From: Cryptomeria japonica
Taxonomy: Eukaryota > Streptophyta > Pinopsida > Cupressales > Cupressaceae
Assembly: GCF_030272615.1 (NCBI RefSeq)
Contig: NC_081409.1
Coordinates: 21,144,260-21,208,259, forward strand
Direction of reading: 5' to 3'
Length of the DNA stretch: 64,000 bases
The stretch's first letter is position 1. Each line of letters starts with the position of its first letter. The translations under genes and the position numbers were made by a program. The notes under the pieces are model-generated. The model was given only the letters and a program-made list of their open reading frames with translations, was not told the DNA's origin and made no database searches. Below, one piece after another: positions 48,677 through 61,307 of the stretch.

Positions 48677-49734
48677 TGTTGGTATTTTGGTATGGTTTTG
48701 TCATTGATGTCAACACCTACTAAATACACCTACTTTGGAGATCCAGCAACATTCACCGGCAAACAGTAAACTGTGCAACAGTTACCGGTATATGGTTAAC
48801 CGGCAGGATATAATGTTCACCGGTACTTGCAATGACATGGAAGACACTTGGTAATGTCGAAGACATCATGTGGACACTTTATTTTGAAGTAATAATCATT
48901 GGTATATTCTTATTTGCATATTTGCTTTTACTGGCAAATAGGTCCAGGTTATCTAGGGTTACACTGGTAGGTTTATCTTTTCCAGATCAGCATGGCACGC
49001 TATGGAGATGATTTATTATTGTTGTAAATGCATTAAACCGACATGTTCAATCAATTATTGCATTGGATATTGTATTGTTTGTAAAATGTTTTTATTGTAA
49101 TATCTTGTAGAGCCGACCTACTAAAATTGGTCTTAGGGTATGGTATAAATGTAAGATCTTATTTGTAAGATCAAGTGTGGAATGTGAAAAAAATTTAAGG
49201 AAGGGTATATGTGAGATCAAGCAGGGATATACACGAAGACATCATTTGAAGGTGAAGTTAGGTTTTTGTAGAAGCATATCAGCATTACACCGGTACTGAA
49301 TCCAACATATAAAGATGCTATTTTGTGCAGTACATTCTCATTGGATTTAACCATCCAACTATAGTCAGTGTGACTCCCATTTGTGATTGAGCAGTGAGCT
49401 CTAGGCTGTTGGCCTTTCTGCATGTGCAGACCCCTTTTGTACACTTACTATCTGCAGTAGTATCATCTGATTGTGGGTAAGGTTTCCCACCGTGGTTTTT
49501 CCCCTTACAGAGTTTCCACGTACAAATATTGGTGTCATGTGTTGTGGATGACTTTGTGCTTATGTTTCATACATTAATTCTTACCAGTATAACAATTTTC
49601 TGTTAACACTGTTTACTGGCATACTTAACTGTCTTACCGGTATTAAGCATTAAGTTGGTTAATAAGTTTTTGGTTTGAATTTATTTGACAACTGATTCAC
49701 CCACCCCCCCCCTCAGTTGTCTCCGGGACCTACA
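48677..49734 (+). repeat. 3' LTR of the Copia element
   Basis: 1058 bp, full-length partner of 43041-44096. TATAAAT at 49144-49150. Confidence 0.95.
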
Positions 49735-49788
49735 AGCTACAATCTTCTTCTCATTTTTTTGGTCATTTTTTTGGTTTTGTTTTGGCAA

Positions 49789-50410
49789 AAAGTAAAATAT
49801 GAATTACTGACTCGTTATAAGGACCAAATTTTGAAAATGGATTCCTATCCAGGGGACTTGCTTAGGACTGACAAGGTATAGGTTTGACTTAGCTCCAGAA
49901 ACTTACTGATTTGCTAGGATATGACATTTTTTTGGTTTATGACAGCCATCTATATTGAGCAGTGCCCATAATTTGGTTTCTATTATAGAAAGATGATATT
50001 TCAAGGATGTTTAGACTATTTGATAAAATATACCAAGGCTTGATCCAATCGCATTTCCTCTCTTTTAGAAACATGCTTTTGGACTGTCTATTATTATATT
50101 TAGACATCCTGCCTAGTGCAAAGATTTTCTAGCTGTCTTGTTTGTATTTTGCAGTTTGCCACTGCAGAAGGAACAACACTTGCTAAATAGGCAGAAGATG
50201 CAGCCGCTAATATTGTAATGTTTTTAGCTATGATTTCAAATTGAGTTGTTAATAGAAGTTAAAACATATTTCCAATCTAGAGTTATAGACATAATGCCCA
50301 TCAGCTAGCTGGAACACTAATATCTGGTTCCGTGACATATTTATGTAAACTTGCATGACTCACATGTTCTTCAACAAGGGAGAAGAGATACCAGTGGAAC
50401 ATGGGATCAG
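49789..50410 (+). pseudogene. Cullin exons 7-10 (heavily damaged)
   Basis: Exon 7 coding text runs 49789-49875 (YELLTRYKDQIL), but the two bases before it are AA where AG is required; the AG at 49791-49792 gives an immediate stop. Exon 8 starts at 49989 (DDISRMFRLFDKIYQG); one base is missing near 50042 (the conserved GLDP is broken), TAG follows at 50066-50068 and no GT donor is found at its expected end near 50075. Exon 9, 50155-50214, reads FATAEGTTLAK, TAG (50188-50190), AEDAAANI. Exon 10 ends at 50410; its acceptor is unclear, and the best frame (QGRRDTSGTWDQ from 50375) would again need AA as acceptor. Confidence 0.8.
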
Positions 50411-50424
50411 GTAAAGTTTTGTGC

Positions 50425-51145
50425 TTCCTTATTTAGTTCACCTTACATTAGTATCACACTAATGGAAGACACAGTCTTTTTTAACATTTCTTTCAATTAT
50501 GTTGGGTTTAAAGAGTATGTTTTAAAGTTTGATTTGTTTAGGTAAATCATCTGAAATTACATGTATTCTTTCAGTGGGAATTAGGATCAATCTATTAGTG
50601 TGATTTAATAAGCCATCTAAACAAGTCAAAGCTTAAATCAGAAGTTCAATTATAAATTAGAGTTATTGAATATTATGTTAGGAAAGAGGTGTTATTCTAG
50701 TTCACCATCACATTACAGTAATAGAAGACAGATAAACAACACGTTTCAAGCTTTGACTTATTTAGGCGGCTTATCTGAAATTACACTTGTTCTTTCAGTA
50801 GAGCCTATCTATTACTGTGATTTAAAATGAGCCACTTAAACAACTCAAAGCTTAAGACAGAATTTTAATTGTAAATTAGTATTCTTTTATACTATGTAAA
50901 GAAAAAAGTGTTATTTAGTTCATCATATTACACTATTAGAAAAAAAGATAATCTTCTGCAACATATTTTTCAATTATGTCGGGTTGTTCCAAGCTTTGAC
51001 TTGTTCAAATGACTCATCTGAAATCCCACTTGTTTTTTTAGTAGAACCTACCTGTTAGTAATTAAAATGAACTATTCAAACAAATCAAAGCTTAAACTAA
51101 AATTTCAATTATAAATTATTGTTATTGAATATTATGTTAACAAAA
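50425..51145. repeat. Intronic tandem repeat, ~235-bp unit x3
   Basis: Three diverged units in the intron before cullin exon 11, beginning near 50430, 50690 and 50920. Each has 'TTTAGTTCA.C..CATTA', 'AGACA.A.TCTTtt.aACA', 'GACTTGTT.A..T.ATCTGAAAT', 'TCTTTCAGTaGaa.CTAtCT' and 'AACAA.TCAAAGCTTAAA'. Confidence 0.75.
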
Positions 51146-51875
51146 AGATATCTCAATCTTTAATTATTTTAGCATATTTATTTATTTTCATATTTTATTA
51201 TTTATCCATTTATTAAAGACACTCAAGAATTTGTCATCAATGGAAAGTTTCTATAAGAAGTGTGAGATTTGCATATGAACATTTATCTATGTGATGTCTT
51301 CTTCACAATAATTTTTTAAGGGTTTAAAAAATTGCACAATCTTTCTTACTTTCGACACCTTGCTCCCTTTCATACTGATGGTGCCACACTTCAAAAGTTT
51401 AACATTCTTCATGCCAGCTTTTGGGCCAATGAATTTTCTGCTCTTCACTGTTGTAGTTGTCAAAGGTTTTTCCTTATTTTTGCATTGTCCATGCTTCTGG
51501 TCTTCATTAGCTTTCATCATCGGGCCCCATGCTTTGCTCTGATAACATGGTAAACGATATGTACAATAAGAAGTAAACTGATTAAAAAAGAAACTTTTAT
51601 TTGTTCATATTAAGTAATATTTGAGTCTGAAATAAAGATAAATTTTCTACTGAATATTTAAGATTGCAGTTGTCAACTGTAAACAATTTTGCATATTCTA
51701 GTCTCTGTTTAAATTCTTAATCAGCATGGCGGTTAAGGAAGACCATCTTGCATGTTAGTCAGTGGTTTTATTAATCACTATATCCATGTAATTGATTGAA
51801 ATTTTGTATTTGGATGGTTTTAGAAAGTGAGTCTGATCATTATTTATTCTCCTTTCATGCTGAGATGGTTTTCAG

Positions 51876-54800
51876 GGATTCATCCAGAAGCTTTTTGATA
51901 TGTATGACAAGTACGAGCATTATGTCCAAGAGCGTTATCAGAACAATGAGCTATTTCAAAAGGTATTTGATATATTCAATTTAGATTTGATGGAATTAAC
52001 ATATTGCGTCGGTTATTTATTTATATAAAGAAATTTAATGACAAGTGCTGATATTTTGGGTATACAAGGTAAAATAAATAAATCAAATAGATAATATATA
52101 CGGAAGAAAAAAGTTTAATGGAATAATCTATTTTTATTAAAAAAAAAAACAAACAAACTCCTTCAAATGTCTGGCTGCCAAACAAATAGCATCCTTGACA
52201 TCCAGTAATTTCTAAAAGTTTGTTTGCTGTAGATTATCTGAACAGAAGTTATAGTTTGATTTAGAAATTCTTGTTTACAGGTTCTAGAAGAGGAATTTAC
52301 GAAATTCTGCAACGAAGGATATAAAGAAATCTCGATTATGGAATTACTGTCTGCATTTTCTGATAACATGCTAAAGAAGGACAGTAGTGAGAAATTAAAT
52401 GATAATGAGATTGAACTTGCACTTGAAAAGGTAAGTTCAATATGATTGTCTGTGTTTACTTTCACGAACATAATTTTTTATGGCCTACTAGGATATATGA
52501 TAGTACCAGAAACTGACTTTTATGCAGTTCAGATGTTCAGTTGGTTGGGGTTGATAGATAAACACATTTTTTGTGTAGATAAATACTGGTGGACCTCAAA
52601 GTTCACCACTTTTTTCTTATGAAGCATGCAAGAAAAGAATTCTCTTAGACAACCAAACAATATAATCCAGCATGCTTAAATTTTGTTTAAATTTCTTAGT
52701 GATTGGACGTTTTTCTAATATAATCATTCTCAAAATGAATTGTATGTTTCCTTCATAACTTTTATAAAATGCAGGTTGTGAAAATTCTACACTACATTAT
52801 AGAAAAAGATATATTTGCAGAGTTTTACAGGTAATATTCTCCTGTCCTCATAGTTCTACTGATACAACCTATAAATATTTTTTAGGAATAAATGTTTATA
52901 CTTTTATTTTAAAAATAGATTTACGCATACATTAACAAAAAAAATAGATGATAAGAATCAAATTTCAAAAATTCATAGGGGTAGTATTGTGTTACTTCTA
53001 CTCCAGCCTTTGGTGGATGTGTTGTCTGGTCTGCATTCTGTTCTTTGCGCAGGCAGACTTACTAATGGGATTTCTCCTCTTGCTCTTTCTTAGATGCTGT
53101 TCCAAATGATAGTATTGTCTGGATCTCTTCTCACCCATCTTTGATATGGGTTATTAGTTGTTTTACTAATGTGTGGTAAATGGTCTGTTATGATCTTTAC
53201 TGTCAGTGGTCCGTTCTTGACCAGTTGCAAGTGGCCTGTTTGACCTTTCTTTGTATAAGATCAACACCCTTGTTTTACTGCTTTTATATTAAAAACAAAA
53301 CAGCATTGAAATATGTTTCTATATTATGATAACAAAAATAATAGAAAGAAATAGATTCCAATAATCCAATTTACCTATACATCAATAAATCTAAAATGTC
53401 CATAAAAAGATACCTACCATCATTCTCCAACCATCATTCTCCAAGTTAGAGCTGTGGCTAATCACACTAAAAAGTGTATTATCAGTTATCCCCACTATAC
53501 ATTACTCGAAAGAATTTTAATGTGTTGAATTTGGCAGGAAAAAGCTTGCTCGTAGATTGTTATCCCACAGAAGTGCATATGTTTCTAATGAACAAAGCAT
53601 GTTGGCGAAATTGAAGCAGGAAATTGGGATACAATATACAAGAAAGATGGAGGGCATGGTATGACACTGTACCTTTTCATTTTATATGGTGGATAGACTT
53701 TCTAGAGTGAATTGTCAAGTTCCACACGAACAGCTTTTTTTATATCTCGAGTCCTTAAGACAAGTAAAATATTGTGTTATTTCAATGGAGATTATAAAAT
53801 GAAATGAAACTCTTAGGCATTGGTGTCAATTCCAGGTTAATGACTTAACTCTATCGAAGGATCTCCAAGATAAATTTGTGGCGTATCTTAACAGAGAAGA
53901 CATTCATGTTGGATTAGATTTGAGTGTCACTGTCCTTACTAGTGGATTATGGCCACCCTACAACACCACTAATATCGATCTTCCTAGTGAGCTGGTAGAA
54001 CTTATTTGTGTCTATTTTGTAGTTTCGATATCTAAAAATGAACATTTAGCCCTAGTTTTTTATTCTTACCATTTTGATGCAGGGTAGATGTATAATTGCA
54101 TTCAATCAATTCTATTGTGATGAAGCTAAGGATCGCAGACTTCAATGGATGTTTTCTCTCGGGACCTGCACCGTGGAAGGCAGGTTTATTGCCAAGACAA
54201 TAGAGCTGGTATTATCGCCTTATCAGGTTACTAGCCTTTTGAACATCAGTTGTCATTCGAGGGGAAATAAAAATAGAGGATTTTATATTATTTATGAGTT
54301 ATTTTTTTCTATTTGACATGGAAGAATGATTTTATGTTGATATCTTTTCAACTTAGAGTCAAGAATTTGAGTGGTATTCATTTCGTCAAAATTGTCAGGG
54401 CGCTTCCAGCCTCATCTCTTATATCATACTTCAGGGATTTGAATCTTGATGGATGGCATAATCAAAGAACATACCATCATCCTCACCAATTGTATTCATT
54501 AAAGTTTCTCACTCTTAAGAATATAAATTTGGACCGAAATTGAGATGCATTTCTGAAAAGTATGATTCTTCTTTATGTGCAATCTTAATTGACTAGTTTT
54601 TTTTAATGTTTTTATATCATCTATTAGTTAGTTTTTCTACTATAATCTTGACGGATGACTGATCAAAGAGCATACCATCACCCTCATTAATTAAACTTAT
54701 TAAAACGTCAAACAGTTTAGAAAACCAAGATAGAACCAAATATTTATTTAAAATTGAGATACTCTTTTGGATAGTATGACTCTCCTTTGTGTGCAATCTT

Positions 54801-56117
54801 AATTGAGTGTTAATTTTTTTAGTATAGTTTTTTAATGGACGATCTTATTCTTTGGTTGAGAGTGGAGAACTGAGGGATATCCATTATGCCAACCTCATCC
54901 CTTACACAATCCCAACCTCATCCCTTATATCATAATTTTGGAGTTTGAATCTTGATGGATGGCTAATCAAAGAACATGCCCTCATCCTAATCAATTGAGC
55001 TCATTAGAATGTCTAAATAGTCTAACTATTTAGAAAACTAAGATAGACCCAAATATTTATATGAAATTGATATGCACTTTTGAAAATTATGCTTCTGCTT
55101 GTGTGCAATCTTAATTGACTATTATTGAATCATCTGCATGCCTCTTTGTTTATGTTGTTCAATGAATGAAAGAGACTTAGTTTTGATTATTTGTGAGTAA
55201 TTTCTTTTATATGGAGGATTTTAATCATTTGTGAGTTAGCTTTTCTATAAGCTACAAGAGTATGATCCTATGTTGATATCTTTTTAGTTGAAAGTGAAGG
55301 ACAGAGGGATATTGATTCTGTCAAAGTCTCCTAGATCCTTTGTATCATACTTTTGAAGTTCGAATCTTGAACATGTCATCATCCTTGTCTCTTACATCAA
55401 AGAACATACCATCACCCTCATCAATTGCGCTCATCAAATTTATCACTGTTTAGTAAACCAAGATAGACCCAAATATTTATTTGAAATTGAGATACACATT
55501 TTAAAAGTATGATTCTACTTTTTATGCAATCTTAATTGTGTTAATTATTTGAAGATAATATTTCATGGAGGATTTTATTTATGAGTTAGTTTTTCTATTT
55601 TATAGTATGATTCTTTGTTGAGACCTCTTTGCTTGAGAATGAAGCATTGAGGGATATCCATTCCACCAACCTCATCTCTTATATCATAGTTCTGGAATTT
55701 GAATCTTGAGAGATGGCGTAATCCAAAAACATATCATCACCCTGACCAATTGAACTTATTAGAATATCTAGATATTTAAAAAATCAAGATAAACTCAAAT
55801 ATTATTGTAAATTGAAATGCACTCAATTGAAAAATAGGATTTTACTTTGTGGGCAATTTGTGGGCAATCTTCATTGACTGTTATGGTTTCATCTGCAGGC
55901 CTCTTTATTAATGTTGTTCAATGAATCTGAGAGACTCAGTTTTGATGACATCAAATCTCAATTGAAGTTGGAAGATGACGACGTAACTAGAGTGTTGTAT
56001 TCACTTGCTTGTTCAAAGTACAAAGTCCTCCTCAAGGAGCCAAACACAAAGAAAATATCACCTACTGACTATTTTGTGTTCAATTCAGAATTTACAGACA
56101 ACAGTAAAAGAATAGAG
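51876..56117 (+). pseudogene. Cullin exons 11-17, cullin homology domain (frame intact)
   Basis: Exons 51876-51962, 52281-52430, 52775-52830, 53538-53658, 53836-53994, 54083-54226 and 55899-56117 join in phase without a stop. Conserved blocks: [121 protein letters not shown]. This is the family's most conserved region, which binds RBX1. Fifth and sixth introns of this block are long, the latter filled with tandem repeats. Confidence 0.9.
54290..55880. repeat. Intronic tandem repeat, ~5 units of 210-420 bp
   Basis: In the intron between cullin exons 16 and 17. The phrase TTTGAATCTTGATGGATGGC..ATCAAAGAACATACC..CATC recurs at about 54435, 54645, 54940, 55360 and 55700. Each is followed by 'AATATTTATtTGAAATTGAGATgCA.TTtTGaAAAgTATGATTCT' and 'TGCAATCTTAATTGA'. 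No relation to the repeats in the earlier intron seen. Confidence 0.75.
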
Positions 56118-56202
56118 GTAATGGCCCTTCCCTTCCATTTGGGCCTTCTTTTTTTATGCAACCAATCAATGGGTAAAATAACTTTTTCATCTTGAATTGC
56201 AG

Positions 56203-56567
56203 ATTCCACTTCCCCACATTGATGAGAAGATGAAAGTGAAGGAAGAGAGAACTCTTGAAATAGAGGCTGCAATAGTTCACATCATGAAGAGAGAAAGGGA
56301 ATTATCTTTTCAGAAGCTATAGAACGAGTGTATTGATTATCTGAAAGAACGCTTCAAGGTAAGCTATATGTCCAACATTTCAATACTTGGTCATTTTTAG
56401 TTCGGTAAATTGAGTTATTTAGAAATTTTAGTCCACGAGAAGGTAACAATTTTTTTGGCCTGCAGCCGAATATTACAGCAATTAAGAAGGGTATAGAGGG
56501 CGCGATTAGAAAGGACTGCATAGAACACGATCCAAATGATCGCACCATGTTCAGATATGTGGCCTGA
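56203..56567 (+). pseudogene. Cullin exons 18-19, neddylation domain (one stop)
   Basis: Exon 18, 56203-56358: LPHIDEKMKVKEERTLEIEA, then IVHIMK with the NEDD8-acceptor lysine at 56287-56289, then TAG at 56320-56322 after LSFQKL. Exon 19, 56466-56567: NITAIKKGIEGAIRKDCIEH through MFRYVA and TGA. The stop would remove the winged-helix end. Confidence 0.9.
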
Positions 56568-59099
56568 AAAGCAATAAGTTAAGGGTGCAAGGACAAATTT
56601 TTTTTATCTTTATTTTGAGAATTTTAATAGGTCTTATTTCAACTTTGGGATGTGAAGATTTCTTTATTTAATTTTAATACAAATAATTTTAATTGAAAAT
56701 TTATAAAAAACATTTGGCTAAACTGGCTTTATCTAGTAGATTTTTATATTTAGTAATTTTGTTTTGTTTTGTTAAAATATAAATATATTTTACAAATTTA
56801 ATAGTTACTTTATTCTTAATGTATTTATAAATCTGAAAAAGTTCATGAAATGGATTCTTGTAATTTTCAAAAATAAAAATAAAATTACTAAAATTACATT
56901 TGTACTGTACAATAATAAAATGGAAGTAACTAGTAGGATATATTAAAAGGTAAATAATAAAATTACATATCTACTATAGAAATTTTTTTTTAAAAGTTAC
57001 TTTCCTTTTTTATTCTATAATAGAAATGTAATTTTAGCATTTGACTTTTTTTTGAATCTATTTTATACACTTTAGATTTGTATATATACTACAATAAAGT
57101 GTCATACTATTTTCTAGGATTTTTTTAACATATCTTATTATAGTCACAATGCTATAAGGTTCCATAAGGGATTTGTGATGTGTTCCTATTTTGAGCAATC
57201 ATAACCTTCTCTACCTTCATGCATATATTTATATATTTTTACACACCATTTTTTGGTTATTAGTGCATCGTATTCAGGATTCTAATGTTGTTTCACATCA
57301 ACTAGTAATTATTGTGACTCAATTTTCAATAGAGTTATTATGTATAACTCTTGTAACCATTATAAGGGGTTAAATTTTGTTAGTTGTACTTATGCTAATG
57401 TGGAAATTTAGTGCATTATAGAGAGTTATTATTAAGGCTCCTAGTGAAATACGTCAATATATTATGTTCTAAGTTCATGTAAATAGTTTTTTGGTAGATC
57501 GGCTAGTAGTTATCATGATATAATGTTTTAGTTTAGCATTCATATAATTATCATATTGTTATGTTCTCAAGAACAAGTCATTTCAAGGAGAACTCACAAC
57601 TACATATTTATCTAGGTATGTCATTGTAAGTGTGTATGACAATGTAGGTGCACTTGCAACATTGCTAGATTAATCCAATGCTAATTAAGTAAACGTGATG
57701 TTTTTGAAGAATCAAAGAAGTCTTGAGATATTGAGTAGTTAAATCTCATCAAGAGATTTTCCGTATTATCAAAATCCATGGGCAATGTTTGGTTATACCA
57801 TAGAAATCCATATAGGTAGTTCACAAGATGTATCTCAATAGCCTTCGATTGAGTTTGAGGGGAATTTACATATTAATTGTGTTGAGAATCCATATAGAGA
57901 ATCCATATTACATGCATTGTGTAACATTTTTTCATCATGATATGGTCATGAGATGGTCGTCTAATTATTGATTAGTCAGATGTTAAGTGATGTGATTTCT
58001 TGTTGGATGAAATTTTGGCTATGTCTATATCTTAGTAAAAATGTTCCAAGGTTTATTAAAGCTAGATATTGTTGTATGCATTTGAATCTCAAATATGTAA
58101 AATTCTCGTTAGACGTTATATGTTGTTAAGCTAGATTTTGAGACTATGTGAAAGAGACCTATTATGTTTAATGTAATTTTCTAAATAATATTCAAGTATC
58201 TTTTTACTAATTTGGTTTTGTAAGGGTTTCCCACATGAATTTATGTCTCATATGTATTTGCAACTTGTGTATCAAAACAACATATATAACTATTTTTTAT
58301 TACATAACATCAAGGTATTCTAATACTTGACTTTATCAATCATTTGTATTAGGGATTCCATAATTTGGTATCAAATAATATTATTTGTGCAAGGGCCACA
58401 TCATTTGGAGTTGCATCCTTATGTATATTACAGTCCTCAATCATTATAAAACTTTGACATGTAATTTTGATGGAATATGTGTATATTTGGTTGTAGTGGA
58501 AGCCCTTAGCCTTTGAAGTATAATGTGAAAACATAGAGCAAGTGTTATGTTAGATTCATGATGATTGCATCAAAGTCCAATATTTAAAATTTGAATAATA
58601 ATCAAAACTTTGATTTGTCAAATTTGAAGGTTTAAAGACATGTTGGAAGGCAAAGAATGATAGTTTATGATATATTCTTTGTGACGGTCCACAAGTAATG
58701 GGGACTAGAGAAAATTGAAATAATACTATAAGTGCTATTTAGTTGTGACTATTATATTATATGTTAATAGTTATATCAAAAAGATCCATCTACCCATTTA
58801 TTGTGGAAGAAGATATGGTTCTTGTAATAGTCAAAAGAATTTTCTTAATAAGATTTTCTTGAAGAAAAAAATATATTCCATATAGATGAAATAAGGAGTC
58901 TTGGTGATCAATAATCATAACAGCTTTAGTCACTCACCTATTATTTTGTTCTGTTCCTTACCTAAATCATTAGGGAACTTGATTATGACAATCAATAGTA
59001 ATTATTCTTCACCTAAACTAGAAGAGGTCATTAGCATCTTGTTAATTGAAGAAATTAGGAAAATTAGTATACAACAATTTTCACTTAATTAAGTTTTAG
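56568..59099. other. Unannotated AT-rich downstream region
   Basis: Several AATAAA-like signals at 56620-56900 could have served the cullin transcript. Beyond that no gene, repeat family or element end recognised. Confidence 0.5.
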
Positions 59100-60235
59100 C
59101 AATCATAGATAAATAATCGCAAGTAAGACTAGCAATTAAGAACATAATATGCACATATGAGAAACCATTGTGGGAGAAAACCATGGAAAAATATTGCTTT
59201 AAATATGAATATTCTTGCAAGCTTCATAGGCACCAGCCCATAGGAAACACCACTCCTCTTCATTGAGCACCAACTCAATAAGAAATGACAAATGCTTTGA
59301 GTGAGAGGTTCCAACCTCTTGATCTCACAAATTAGAAGGAACCAACCTTCAAATTACAAAATGATTATAATGTTGTTGGACCTATCCTAGATCCCTTCAA
59401 AGTCTTGAACAAAATTTTCCCCCTCTCTCTTCTACTCTTAAATCTTCACTCAAATTTGCAATATGATATTCAGAATATGCTCACAAATGTGCACTAACTT
59501 CACGTGACTCTACTCTATGAACTTCAATTATCTTTCCTCAAAAATATAGCATGAGTTTGATCCAATGTTGCTTCACAAAGTGGGATCAACGGAATCCTAT
59601 AAATATGCTCAAATACTTGACAAATAGTTTCTACAATAACCTTTTTTTTCTCTCCTTCATACACCAATAAATCTTCTCTAAATTAGATTGATATTGCAAT
59701 TGAATTGGTGGTTAAATGGACTTCAACAATCTTCTTCATAGATACCTCTAATATGCCCTTTCACCAATAGCCACAACTATCTAAACCAAGTTGGCCAACC
59801 TTAAGTAATAAGAATTTATTTAATTTTATCTTCCCCAAAGATGGCACCACAATTCATGGAGTTGGCTAAGCCATAGTATAATTTTATTTCTTTATTTAAA
59901 ACCCCCTACAAGTTGAGCGCTCAAAACTACTAGGTTGGCAAGAAATTGTGAATTAAATTTTTTATTGCTTAATTTTCTTCCACCATGGTGGATACTTAGC
60001 CCAAAGGAGGTCAACCAAGACATACTATGTTTATTTTATTTAAAAATAATCTCCCTTTGATTAGGTTGGGCAACATTAATATTTGTTTTGATGTTATTAA
60101 ATGTGTTGCTCCTTGTTTTTTATAACATCTCTTTGTTTAGTAAGCATTCTTTGCTTATTCAAAATCAATAAATCCCATAGCTTTGCTCCAAAATGCCACT
60201 AATTAGCCCTTAACATCAATGATAATAATCTAACA
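59100..60235 (-). mobile_element. LTR of a decayed Copia element
   Basis: The right edge is well placed: on the minus strand a polypurine-like GAAAAAGGGAGACAT is followed by TGTTAGATTATTATCATTGA, a Copia LTR start. The body has 'caccaactcaataag', 'ggaaccaacc' and a 'gggagaaaaccatgg' stretch like the solo LTR at 15.8 kb. The left edge (about 59100) is a guess; no target duplication found. Confidence 0.55.
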
Positions 60236-60370
60236 ATGTCTCCCTTTTTCACTGATGGCAATCATGTAAAAAAAATTTATAAATGTAACTAGTTGTTTGA
60301 AGTGCACCCCCTGACTATAATGCTCCCTTGGCTTTAAAAATAAAGATCCCTTTTTCTGACTGAGAGATTT

Positions 60371-60780
60371 TCAAACTGAGGAAGAAAGATAGCTCGTGAG
60401 CATAGACATATCAAATTCCTTTTTGATGTTAGAGGTAAAGTCTTTGCACATTTCCTCATTATCTCCTCCAAAAAATAGCTTATCCACATATATGGAAATA
60501 ATCAACAAACTATCGCTTTCATCCTTGATATATAAATTGTTGTTTGCAATTCCAATTTTGAAACACCACTCTTGAAGATACTTTTCCAACTTTGGATTTC
60601 AAGTTATCTGGGCTTGCTTTAGACCATAAATATCCTTCCAATTTACAAACATAATATTCTTTGACAGAAAGTACCCTTCAATGTATTCAATATACATTTC
60701 CTCTTCCAAATTTTCATTTAGAAAAGATAATTTGGGAACTTGTAAATTTTTCCTTATATTTGGAGTTAGTGAAGATCAAC
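60371..60780 (-). pseudogene. Copia reverse-transcriptase fragment
   Basis: Minus-strand text IYGLKQAQIT (LYGLKQAPRAW expected), LEKYLQEWCFKIGIANNNLY, IISIYVDKLFFGGDNEEMCK (YVDDIIFGG expected) and IKKEFDMSML. At least one stop. It belongs with the LTR at 59100-60235; RNase H is missing between them, so the element is internally deleted. Confidence 0.85.
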
Positions 60781-61294
60781 GTCACTAGATGAAAGGGCCT
60801 TGGAAGGCACATTTATAAGGGTATGTGTGAATTTATTTTACACAAAATATTGTGAGGATACATAAATATTTTTTCAAAAAGGGTACAAACTTTTAAAGTA
60901 ATTTAGATCTTTTAGAGTAATAAAGTTGTTAAAATGGAAAAATAAGTTACTGTTGCTAAATCTGAAGGAAGCAATTCTCATACACGGGAACTAACGATAA
61001 AATTACTTTTAATTGAAAAATAAATATGGGTATTTATGAGTGGGATTGTTAAGAAGCCACAATATGTAGATGAAGCAATAAAATGGATGGCTAAAGATCA
61101 TATGGCCACAACATTGATTGATCTTGGTTTATCTAACACATATTTTGCATCATATTGACCTAACAAAGACATAAAATAAAATATGGGAGGGGCTCAATTA
61201 TTTATTTAGTTCATAGGCTTAAGTTCTAAAATGCCCATAAAGGAAAAGCTTTTTGGTTTGAAGAGAAAGAGGGATACAATATTGCTCAAAATAT
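60781..61294. other. Unannotated spacer
   Basis: No gene. Minor Copia-like wording may extend into 60781-60800. Confidence 0.4.
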
Positions 61295-61307
61295 TAGTAC
61301 ATTTCAT

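Larger units (their letters stand above)
43041..49734 (+). mobile_element. Complete but inactive Ty1/copia element in cullin intron 6
   Basis: LTRs 43041-44096 and 48677-49734 with TGTTGG..CCTACA ends, flanked by the target duplication AGCTA (43036-43040 and 49735-49739). Primer site, gag, protease, integrase, RT, RNase H and polypurine tract are in Copia order. The LTRs differ at roughly two dozen positions by eye, mainly C/T and G/A transitions in CCGGT motifs, so the insertion is moderately young. It reads in the same direction as the cullin. Confidence 0.95.
41212..56567 (+). pseudogene. CUL1-type cullin, unprocessed pseudogene
   Basis: About 19 exons with introns can be traced from MADQVTKDL to the cullin C-terminus MFRYVA. 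Summed coding length is about 735 codons, as in plant CUL1 (about 740). CUL1 is the scaffold of SCF ubiquitin ligases: its N-terminal cullin repeats hold SKP1/F-box adaptors and its C-terminal domain holds RBX1 and is neddylated. Splice sites are mostly canonical and phases match, but there is a one-base deletion near 50042, stops at 50066, 50188 and 56320, and a lost acceptor at 49787-49788. Retained introns argue for gene duplication rather than retroposition. A Copia element occupies intron 6. I see no alternative reading that restores one frame; assembly error at every lesion is unlikely. Confidence 0.88.

Noticed and set aside
50042-50068. Cullin frameshift and stop as sequencing error
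   Set aside because: One lesion could be an error, but five independent defects in nearby exons cannot easily be; kept as a pseudogene with read checking suggested.
51287-51550. Minus-strand ORF preceded by ATGTTATCAGAGC
   Set aside because: The text resembles a Copia primer site followed by leader, but one motif without gag or LTR is too little to call an element.
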